A stretch of DNA of 64,000 nucleotides from RYN-230 sp963782185 (GTDB lineage Bacteria; Actinomycetota; Actinomycetes; Streptosporangiales; Streptosporangiaceae). A model generated the notes under the pieces. The model had not been told where the DNA came from. It saw only the letters and a list, made by a program, of their open reading frames with translations, and ran no database searches. Position 1 is the stretch's first letter; every line of letters begins with the position of its first letter. The DNA lies in assembly GCA_963782185.1 (NCBI GenBank), contig CAWAJB010000007.1, forward strand, positions 1 to 64,000. Reading direction: 5' to 3'. Both the position numbers and the translations under genes were made by a program. Of this stretch, positions 52,413 through 59,882 are shown in pieces.

Positions 52413-55055
52413 ATGAGCGCTGATTCGCCTGCCCCCCGCAGTCCCCGCCCCGCGGCTCAGCCGGAGCCGCAGCCGACCGCCAGCGCCCTGCGCCGGGCCC
52501 TGGCCCGGGCCCGGGACGGCAAGACCCTTGACCCCGCCGAGGCAGCGGTGCTGCTGCACGCCCGGGGCGATCAGCTGACCGAGCTGCTCAGCTACGCGTC
52601 CCGGACCCGGGACAGTGGCCTGGCCGCCGCGGGGCGGCCCGGGATCATCACCTACTCGCGCAAGGTGTTCATCCCGCTGACCCGGCTGTGCCGGGACCGC
52701 TGCGGCTACTGCACGTTCGTGACCGTGCCCGGGCGGCTGGACAGCCCCTACCTGTCCCCGGACGAGGTGCTGCGCATCGCCGCCGCCGGGGCCGCCCTCG
52801 GCTGCAAGGAAGCCCTGTTCACCCTGGGAGACCGGCCGGAGGCCCGCTGGCCCCAGGCCCGGGGGTGGCTGGACGCGCACGGCTACGACGACACGCTGTC
52901 CTACGTCCGGGCCATGGCCATCCGGGTGCTGGAGGAGACCGGGCTGCTACCGCACCTGAACCCGGGCGTGCTGAGCTGGCAGGACTTCCAGCGGCTCAAG
53001 CCGGTCGCCCCGTCCATGGGCATGATGCTGGAGACCACAGCGGAGCGGCTGTTCAGCGAGCGGGGTGGCCCGCACTTCGGCAGCCCGGACAAGGACCCCG
53101 CGGTCCGGCTGCGGGTGCTGGAGGACGCGGGCCGCAGCAGCGTGCCGTTCACCACCGGGATCCTGATCGGCATCGGCGAGACGCGGGCCGAGCGGGCCGA
53201 GTCCGTCTTCGCCATCCGCGGCGTGGCCCGCGAGTACGGCGGCATCCAGGAAGTGATCGTGCAGAACTTCCGGGCCAAGCCGGACACGAAGATGCGCGGC
53301 GTGCCGGACGCCGAACTCGAGGACCTGGCCGCCACGATCGCGGTGACCCGGCTGGTCCTCGGGCCGGGCGCGCGCATCCAGGCCCCGCCGAACCTGATCG
53401 GTGAGGAGTACGGGCTGATCCTGCAGGCCGGGATCGACGACTGGGGCGGTGTTTCGCCGCTCACGCCCGACCATGTCAACCCGGAGCGTCCCTGGCCGCA
53501 GATCGACGAGCTGGCCGTTCGGACCGCCGTGGCCGGCCTGACGCTGCGCGAGCGCCTCACGATCTACCCGGGCTATCTGCGCGAGCCGTGGCTGGACCCG
53601 AGGCTCGCCGCCCACGTCGCCGCGCTGGCCGACCCGGCCACCGGGCTGGCCCGCGAGGACGCGCGGCCCGCGGGCCTGCCCTGGCAGGAGCCCGACGGGG
53701 GCTGGGGCGAGGCATCCGGGCGGACCGACCTGCACGTCACCATCGACACCGCGGGCCGGACCGCCGACCGGCGCGAGGACTTCTCCGAGGTCTACGGCGA
53801 CTGGGCCGAGGTCGCGACCCGGATCGCCCCCGAGGCCCGGCGGGACGGGGGAACCAGTCCCCGGCGGCTGCGGCCCGACGTGGCCTCAGCGCTGCGCAGC
53901 GCGGAACGCAACCCGGCCGGGATCACTGACGCCGAGGCCCTCGCGCTGCTCGACGCGGACGGCCCGGAGCTCGAGGCCCTCGCCGCGCTGGCCGACGGGC
54001 TGCGCCGGGACGCAGCCGGGGACGACGTCACCTATGTCGTCACCCGCAACATCAACTTCACCAACGTCTGCTACACCGGCTGCCGGTTCTGCGCGTTCGC
54101 ACAGCGCCGCACCGACGCGGACGCCTACACGCTGTCGCTGGCGCAGATCGGCGACCGGGCTGAGGAAGCCTGGGAGGCGGGGGCCACCGAGGTCTGCATG
54201 CAGGGCGGTATTCACCCGGACCTGCCAGGGACGGCCTACTTCGACATCGCCACCGAGGTCAAGCGGCGCGTCCCGGGCCTGCACGTGCACGCGTTCTCGC
54301 CGATGGAGGTGGTCAACGGCGTGTCCCGGACCGGGCTGAGCATCCGGGAGTGGCTGGTGCGCGCCCGGGAAGCCGGGGTGGGATCTCTGCCCGGTACCGC
54401 CGCCGAGATCCTCGACGACGACGTGCGCTGGGTCCTGACCAAGGGCAAGCTGCCCGCCTCCGCCTGGATCGAGGTCGTCACCACCGCCCACGAGCTGGGC
54501 ATCCCCACGACCGCGACGATGATGTACGGGCACGTGGACACCCCGTCGCACTGGGTCGGGCACCTCCGGGTGATCCGCGGCATCCAGGACCGCACGGGCG
54601 GCTTCACCGAGTTCGTGCTGCTCCCGTTCGTCCACGCGAGCGCACCCATCTACCTGGCCGGACTGGCCCGGCCCGGGCCGACCCGGCGGGAGAACCGGGC
54701 CGTGCATGCGCTGTCCCGGATCATGCTGCACGGTGCGATCGGCTCGATCCAGTGCTCGTGGGTCAAGTTGGGCGAGGACCTCTGCCGGGACGTGCTCCAG
54801 GGTGGCGTGAACGACCTGGGAGGCACGCTGATGGAAGAGACGATCAGCAGGATGGCCGGCTCCCAGAACGGCTCCTACAAGACGATCAGCCAGTTCGCCG
54901 GGCTGGTGGCACCGCTGGAGCGGCCGCTGAAGCAGCGCACCACGACCTACGGGCAGCCCGACCCAGAGCGCCTGGCGGCCGCGGCGGCCAGTGACGGGGT
55001 GTGCGGGGCCGTGCGCGGCGGCACGCGAACGCCCCTGCCCCTGGCCGGGTCCTGA
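52413..55055 (+). CDS. cofGH: FO synthase, fused CofG-CofH (FbiC)
   Basis: FO synthase makes the deazaflavin core of coenzyme F420 from tyrosine and a ribityl-uracil precursor with two radical SAM reactions. The 880-residue protein contains both halves: CofG with the CxxxCxxC cluster at Cys93/97/100 (RLCRDRCGYCTF) and CofH with Cys553/557/560 (NVCYTGCRFCAF). Each is followed by a TIM-barrel with family motifs (QNFRAKPDTKM in the first; HVHAFSPMEVVNG and SIQCSWVKLG in the second). The fusion is normal for actinobacteria. cofE and cofD lie close by on the other strand. Confidence 0.96.
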   Translation: MSADSPAPRSPRPAAQPEPQPTASALRRALARARDGKTLDPAEAAVLLHARGDQLTELLSYASRTRDSGLAAAGRPGIITYSRKVFIPLTRLCRDRCGYCTFVTVPGRLDSPYLSPDEVLRIAAAGAALGCKEALFTLGDRPEARWPQARGWLDAHGYDDTLSYVRAMAIRVLEETGLLPHLNPGVLSWQDFQRLKPVAPSMGMMLETTAERLFSERGGPHFGSPDKDPAVRLRVLEDAGRSSVPFTTGILIGIGETRAERAESVFAIRGVAREYGGIQEVIVQNFRAKPDTKMRGVPDAELEDLAATIAVTRLVLGPGARIQAPPNLIGEEYGLILQAGIDDWGGVSPLTPDHVNPERPWPQIDELAVRTAVAGLTLRERLTIYPGYLREPWLDPRLAAHVAALADPATGLAREDARPAGLPWQEPDGGWGEASGRTDLHVTIDTAGRTADRREDFSEVYGDWAEVATRIAPEARRDGGTSPRRLRPDVASALRSAERNPAGITDAEALALLDADGPELEALAALADGLRRDAAGDDVTYVVTRNINFTNVCYTGCRFCAFAQRRTDADAYTLSLAQIGDRAEEAWEAGATEVCMQGGIHPDLPGTAYFDIATEVKRRVPGLHVHAFSPMEVVNGVSRTGLSIREWLVRAREAGVGSLPGTAAEILDDDVRWVLTKGKLPASAWIEVVTTAHELGIPTTATMMYGHVDTPSHWVGHLRVIRGIQDRTGGFTEFVLLPFVHASAPIYLAGLARPGPTRRENRAVHALSRIMLHGAIGSIQCSWVKLGEDLCRDVLQGGVNDLGGTLMEETISRMAGSQNGSYKTISQFAGLVAPLERPLKQRTTTYGQPDPERLAAAAASDGVCGAVRGGTRTPLPLAGS

Positions 55056-55188
55056 CCCGGCCGGGCCCGGACCTGTCCACGCCCCGGACCGGCCGCTGCG
55101 CCGCCCCCATTCGCTGGCCCGGGCACGGCCGGCAGCGGGCATGATCGTGGGGGAGCACGGGCAGGAATGCCGGCGGAGAGGATGAGGC

Positions 55189-56582
55189 ATGTCAGATCGC
55201 AGTGGCGGCGCCCTGGCGGGGACCGCCCCGGCCAGCCGGACCGCCGAGCTCACTGGCTGGGGACGGATCGCGCCCTCGACCGCGCAGCTGGCCGAGCCTG
55301 CCGACCCCGGGCAGGTCGCGGGGCTGCTGGCCGCCGCTCCGCCCCGGGGCGTGATCGCCCGGGGCCTGGGCCGCAGCTACAACAACGCGGCGCAATGCGG
55401 CGGCGGCCTGGTCATCGGCACCACCGCGATGTGCCGCATCACCAGCTTCGACACCAGCACCGGGCTGGTCACCTGCGAGGCCGGGGTCAGCCTGGAGCAG
55501 CTCATGGTGGCGGGCCTGCCCTCCGGCTGGTTCGTGCCGGTCTCGCCCGGAACCCGGCAGGTGACCGTCGGGGGTGCGATCGCCGCGGACGTGCACGGCA
55601 AGAACCATCACGTGGCGGGCAGCTTTGCCCAGCACGTGCCCTGGTTCGACCTGCTGCTCCCGGACGGCCGCCAATGCCGGGTGACCCCCGACGGTGATCC
55701 CCGCCTGTTCTGGGCCACGGCCGGCGGGATGGGCCTGACCGGCATCATCCTGGCCGCGGCCGTCCAGCTGAAGCCGGTGCAGAGCTCGCGGGTGCGGGTG
55801 GACACCGTCCGCACGCCCGACATCGACGAGACCATGGCCTGCCTGTCGGCCACCGATGACCGCTACGGCTACACCGTGGCCTGGACGGACTGCCTGGCCC
55901 GGGGGCCGGCCTGGGCCGGTCCGTCATCACCAGCGGCGACTTCGCGGCCCCGGGCGACCTCGCCCCCCGGGACCGCCGCGATCCGCTGGCGTTCCGGCCG
56001 GGTGCCCGTCTCGGCGCCCCGCGCGGGTTCCCGGGCGGCCTGCTGAACCCGGTCACGGTCGGGCTGGCCAACGAGGTCTGGTACCGCAAGGCCCCGCGGC
56101 GGCGGGAAGGTGAGATCCAGACCATCGGCACGTTCTTCCATCCGCTCGACGGGATCAGGAACTGGAACCGGGTGTACGGGCCGCCCGGGTTCCGGCAGTA
56201 CCAGTTCGTGGTGCCGTTCGGCCAGGAGGGGGTGGTGCGCCGGGCCCTGGAGCGGATCAGCGGCGCCCGCGCCCCCTCGTTCGTCACCGTCCTCAAGCGG
56301 TTCGGGCCGGCCGACGCTGGATTCCTCTCGTTCCCGATGCCGGGCTGGACGCTCGCGCTGGACTTCCCGGCGGCCACACCGGGCCTGGACGGGCTGCTTG
56401 ACCGGCTCGACGGCGACGTGCTGGACGCGGGGGGCCGGGTCTACCTGGCCAAGGACTCCCGGGTGCGGGCCGAGGTGCTGGCGGGGATGTACCCCCGGCT
56501 GGAGGAGTTCCGCAAGCTCAGGGCGGAGCTCGACCCCGCGGGCGTGCTTGCCTCAGACCTGTCCCGCCGCCTGGAGATCTAG
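55189..56582 (+). pseudogene. dprE1: Decaprenylphosphoryl-beta-D-ribose 2-oxidase-like flavoprotein, frameshifted
   Basis: DprE1 oxidises decaprenylphosphoryl ribose, the first half of epimerisation to the arabinose donor for the cell wall. The first frame (to about 55910) gives GWGRIAPSTAQL, the FAD-binding ARGLGRSYNNAAQ, PGTRQVTVGGAIAADVHGKNHH and GGMGLTGIILAAAV. A one-base loss near 55905-55920 (within GGGGCCGGCCTGGGCCGG) moves the rest to another frame: FFHPLDGIRNWNRVYGPPGF, QYQFVVPFG, VYLAKDSRVRAEVLAGMYPRL, ASDLSRRLE. With the base restored the protein would be about 464 residues, the normal length. No dprE2 is adjacent. Good ribosome binding site before the ATG. Confidence 0.85.
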
Positions 56583-56586
56583 CGCA

Positions 56587-56640
56587 GCCCGGCTCGCCGC
56601 GTTCGTGATCATGACCAGAACGACACCGAAGTCATCACGA
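56587..56640. terminator. Imperfect hairpin between convergent dprE1 and cofE
   Basis: TTCGTGATCATGACC and GTCATCACGAGA form an imperfect stem (3-nt bulge) in the 80-bp gap between convergent genes. It contains the same TGATCATG core as the hairpin at 52266. Confidence 0.4.
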
Positions 56641-56664
56641 GAGCAATCGGGGCCGGGCGGGGGC

Positions 56665-57978
56665 TCACAGGGTGAGCATGAAGTCGGCTGGGTCGCGCGG
56701 GGGGCGGCCGGACGGCGGGGCCGCCGGGTGGCCGACGCCGACCGCGCCCATCGGCTCCCATCCCTCCGGCAGTCCGAGGGCCGCCGCCGCGACGGGCCGG
56801 CAGAACATCGTGCTGGACACCCAGCACGAGCCCAGGCCCTCCATGGCCAGCGCGACCAGCAGGTTCTCCACGGCCGCCCCGACCGCGACCACGAACATCT
56901 CCCGCTCGGCCGCGTTCCGCCTGGCGTCCGGGTAGACGTGGGCGGCGTCCGCGACCAGGCAGGGCACGATGATCAGCGGGGCGCGGCGCAGCGGCTCGCC
57001 GCGCCGCACCCGCCGCGCGATCTGCTCCTCGGTGAACCCGTCCCCGCGCAGATCCGCGATCCACGCGGCCAGCATGTCGTCGAGCAGCGCGGTCCGGGCC
57101 CTGGCCGAGGACAGCACCGCGAACCGGCACGGCGTGGAGTGATGCGGTGCCGGCGCGGTCAGGGCGGCCGCGATCGCGCGGCGCACCGCCTCGGCGTTCA
57201 CAGGCTCGGTGGTGAACTCGCGCACCGTGCGCCGCGCGGAGAGCACCTCACCCGGGCCGTAGCGGAACATGTCCTCCGCCGCGGGCCGGATCAGCGCCTG
57301 GGCGCCGGGGCCGTCGTCTTCGGTGACGAGATCACCGAGACCCCGGACGAGCGCCACCGGGACGCCGGCCACCTTGCCCTTGACCAGGTCCGCGGCTGAC
57401 GCCAGCTCGTCCGCGACCGCCGTGACCGTCACCTCCAGCGTCTGCCCGAACGTGTCCGCCTGGCCGCGGTAGTCGCGCAGCGGGGCCAGCCCGGCCACGC
57501 CGATGGCCGCGTCCGCCTGGCCTACCCGCCAGGGGCGCCCCATCGTGTCGGTGATCACCACGGCGACGCTGGCGTTCCGGCGCTGGCGTAGCGCGGCGCG
57601 GATCCGGCGGGCCGAGCCGTCGGGGTCGGCCGGCAGCAGCGCCACCGTGCCCGGGGCGGTGTTGGAGTCGTCCACCCCGGCCGCGGCGAGCACCAGGCCG
57701 TGGTGGGTCTCCACGATGCGGGCCGGGCCGCGCCGCGCCACTACCCGGACGGTCTCCGCGTCGATCGCCTTGTCCCGGTCGGCCCGGATGACACGGTCCT
57801 CGGCCTTGCTGACGATCTTCGAGGTGATGACCAGGATGTCGCCGTCGGCCAGGCCCGGCACCGCGTCAGCGATCAGGCCGGCCAGATCGTCGCCGGCGCC
57901 GATCTCAGGCAGGCCGGGCACGCCCGTGACCGACAGGCTGCGCATGGCGATGGGGTCGTCTGGCCCGGGGCCGGTCAT
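56665..57978 (-). CDS. cofE: Coenzyme F420-0:L-glutamate ligase with C-terminal nitroreductase domain (FbiB)
   Basis: FbiB adds glutamates to F420-0 and also has an FMN-binding reductase domain that finishes dehydro-F420-0. In 437 residues: the CofE domain (about 10-245) with LVITSKIVSKAEDRVI, VVARRGPARIVETHHGLVLAAAGVDDSN, VVITDTMGRPWRVGQADAAIG and KVAGVPVALVRGLGDLV; then the nitroreductase domain (about 255-437) with SARRTVREFTTEPV, PHHSTPCRFAVL and ENLLVALAMEGLGSCWVS. Its ATG overlaps the cofD stop as ATGA, so the two are translated together. Confidence 0.95.
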   Translation of the reverse strand: MTGPGPDDPIAMRSLSVTGVPGLPEIGAGDDLAGLIADAVPGLADGDILVITSKIVSKAEDRVIRADRDKAIDAETVRVVARRGPARIVETHHGLVLAAAGVDDSNTAPGTVALLPADPDGSARRIRAALRQRRNASVAVVITDTMGRPWRVGQADAAIGVAGLAPLRDYRGQADTFGQTLEVTVTAVADELASAADLVKGKVAGVPVALVRGLGDLVTEDDGPGAQALIRPAAEDMFRYGPGEVLSARRTVREFTTEPVNAEAVRRAIAAALTAPAPHHSTPCRFAVLSSARARTALLDDMLAAWIADLRGDGFTEEQIARRVRRGEPLRRAPLIIVPCLVADAAHVYPDARRNAAEREMFVVAVGAAVENLLVALAMEGLGSCWVSSTMFCRPVAAAALGLPEGWEPMGAVGVGHPAAPPSGRPPRDPADFMLTL

Positions 57979-59006
57979 CCGTGCAGTTCCCAGGCCAGGT
58001 CGAGGGCGGCCCGGGCGATCGCGGCGGTGGCGGCCAGATTGGTCATGTACAGCGGCAGCGCGCGGACCGTGATCCCGGCCAGCTCGGGCGCGTCCGCCGC
58101 CGCCTTGTCCTGCTCATCGACCAGCCACCCGTTCAGCAGCCCCGGACCGTAATGCGCCGCCACGGCCTGGGCGGTGGCGGGCACCCCGATGGCAGCCAGG
58201 CATGCGTCGGCCATGCCGCGCACCGGTGCCCCGCCGATGATGGGGGATACCCCGACCACGGTCTTGGCCCGGACCGCCTCCGCGATCGCCGGGACGGCGA
58301 GGATGGCGCCGATGCTCACGACCGGGTTGGAGGGCGGGAACAGGATCACGTCGGCGGCCGCGATCGCCTCGAGCACGCCCGGGGCGGGACGGGCCTGGGC
58401 CGCTCCTTCGACGATGATGTCCGCCGCCGGCACGGCGGCATGCAGCCGCACCCACCACTCCTGGAAGTGGACAGTGCGGGACTGGGACCGGGACCGGGAC
58501 TGGCCGGGCCCGGGAGACTGCGCTGGCCCGGGAGACTGGCCCGCCCGGCCCGGGCCGCCAGCCAGCACCACGTGGGTCTCGGTCCAGTCATCCGTCATCG
58601 GGATCAGCGTCACCCCCGGCCGCCAGCGCTCGCACAGCGCGGCCGTGGCCGCCGATAGCGGCTGCCCGGCAGCCAGCATGCTGGTCCGGACGATGTGGGT
58701 GGCGAAATCCTTGTCGCCCAGATTGAACCAGTCCGGCCCGGACCAGCCGGGCCCGGCGCTGTAGGCGCGCAGCTCGCCCAGCACGGTGAACGTATCGGCC
58801 TCGCGGCCCCAGCCCTGCTCCTCACTGATGCCACCGCCGAGCGTGTACATCACGGTGTCCAGATCGGGCGAGACGTGCAGGCCGAACAGGGTGATGTCGT
58901 CCCCCGTGTTGCCGATGACGGTGATATCGGCGCCGGGGACCTCAGCCTTCAGCCCGCGCAGGAAGCGCGCGGCCCCGACTCCACCTGCCAGCACGGTGAT
59001 GCGCAT
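57975..59006 (-). CDS. cofD: 2-phospho-L-lactate/phosphoenolpyruvate transferase (FbiA)
   Basis: CofD joins FO to an activated phospho-lactate or phosphoenolpyruvate unit to make (dehydro-)F420-0. The 343-residue protein starts with MRITVLAGGVGAARFLRGL, followed by ITVIGNTGDDITLFGLHVSPDLDTV, YTLGGGISEEQGWGR, WFNLGDKDFATHIVRT, VTLIPMTDDWTETHV and ILFPPSNPVVSIGAIL. An insert rich in Ser/Gln/Arg/Pro (about residues 153-175, GPAQSPGPGQSRSRSQ) interrupts the usual loop before VHFQEWWV. The ATG at 59006 gives the standard N-terminus. It is first in the cofD-cofE operon and divergent from whiB2. Confidence 0.95.
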   Translation of the reverse strand: MRITVLAGGVGAARFLRGLKAEVPGADITVIGNTGDDITLFGLHVSPDLDTVMYTLGGGISEEQGWGREADTFTVLGELRAYSAGPGWSGPDWFNLGDKDFATHIVRTSMLAAGQPLSAATAALCERWRPGVTLIPMTDDWTETHVVLAGGPGRAGQSPGPAQSPGPGQSRSRSQSRTVHFQEWWVRLHAAVPAADIIVEGAAQARPAPGVLEAIAAADVILFPPSNPVVSIGAILAVPAIAEAVRAKTVVGVSPIIGGAPVRGMADACLAAIGVPATAQAVAAHYGPGLLNGWLVDEQDKAAADAPELAGITVRALPLYMTNLAATAAIARAALDLAWELHG

Positions 59007-59168
59007 GCCGGCCAGTCTTGCAACCCTCGCTCGGGCGGGTCCGGCGAACCCCCCGGGAAGCCCGTTTCCGGGCGGCCGGCGGCCCCGCGGCGATGCTGGG
59101 GCCCCAGGATTTTGAGCAGACTTTCCCGTCATCAGGGTCAAGAACACTGCCACTACCACGTATCCAGC

Positions 59169-59222
59169 TTGACTCAGCGTAGGACACGCGGGTGTAATTT
59201 CATGCGTGTAGTTTCCGTGTCC
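59169..59222 (+). promoter_or_regulatory. Promoter region of whiB2 with GACAC inverted pair
   Basis: TTGACT (59169-59174) and TGTAAT (59193-59198), 18 bp apart, could be -35/-10. GGACACG (59182-59188) and CGTGTCC (59216-59222) form an inverted repeat whose arms contain GACAC, the WhiA recognition core known from Streptomyces. Confidence 0.4.
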
Positions 59223-59264
59223 CGGGGGAGAGGGCACGGGCATCGAAGGGGTAGGAGGTGCACG

Positions 59265-59546
59265 GTGGCAGACGTCATCGTCCCGCTGGCGCCGGTCGGG
59301 TTCGGGATCGGCGTTGATGACGCCGCGGAACCGGGCTGGCAAGATCGCGCACTTTGCGCACAGACAGATCCGGAGGCTTTCTTCCCCGAGAAGGGTGGCT
59401 CCACTCGGGAGGCGAAGAAGGTCTGCCGGGGCTGTGAGGTCCGGGTGGAATGCCTGGAGTACGCGCTGGAGCACGATGAACGCTTCGGCATCTGGGGCGG
59501 GCTGTCCGAGCGTGAGCGGCGCCGGATGAAGCGCGAAGCGGTCTGA
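59265..59546 (+). CDS. whiB2: WhiB2/WhiB-type developmental regulator
   Basis: A 93-residue WhiB protein with four cluster cysteines (Cys31, Cys54, Cys57, Cys63) and the sequence ALCAQTDPEAFFPEKGGSTR that marks the WhiB2 (WhmD) / Streptomyces WhiB subgroup, then FGIWGGLSERERRRMKREAV. These proteins act with WhiA to control septation and sporulation genes. The GTG at 59265 has GGAGG 6 nt upstream. Its place next to cofD-cofE is the same as whiB2-fbiA-fbiB in mycobacteria. Promoter elements are described separately. Confidence 0.95.
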   Translation: MADVIVPLAPVGFGIGVDDAAEPGWQDRALCAQTDPEAFFPEKGGSTREAKKVCRGCEVRVECLEYALEHDERFGIWGGLSERERRRMKREAV

Positions 59547-59686
59547 CCGTCCCGGTCTGGCCCGTCGCGCTGGTGCCGGTCTAAGCCTGGCCGGTCCACG
59601 TCTGGCTCCGCCTGCTCTCGTCCGCGTGGCCCGTTTGCTGACTTTCCGGGCCACCTGTCGGTTACCACCGGTTAACTGCCTGGATA

Positions 59687-59709
59687 GCCGTGCAGCGTAG
59701 CTGCACGGC
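59687..59709 (+). terminator. 10-bp perfect hairpin after whiB2
   Basis: GCCGTGCAGC (59687-59696), loop GTA, GCTGCACGGC (59700-59709), 140 bp downstream of the whiB2 stop. The rest of the 336-bp gap before the next gene shows nothing I recognise. Confidence 0.6.
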
Positions 59710-59882
59710 GCCTGGGCGGCCGTGGCTGCGCAGGCAGCAGCGCTCTGCACTGAAGCGTCCAGAGTGCCTGCCCGGCCGGTATCGGGTGCCGTATTGTTCA
59801 CGCGTACCCGCCCGGCTGGGACCTTCGAGCGCACAGCTGGTGGTGCCCCAGCAGGTGACCATTCTGACCAGCAAGCGGACTC

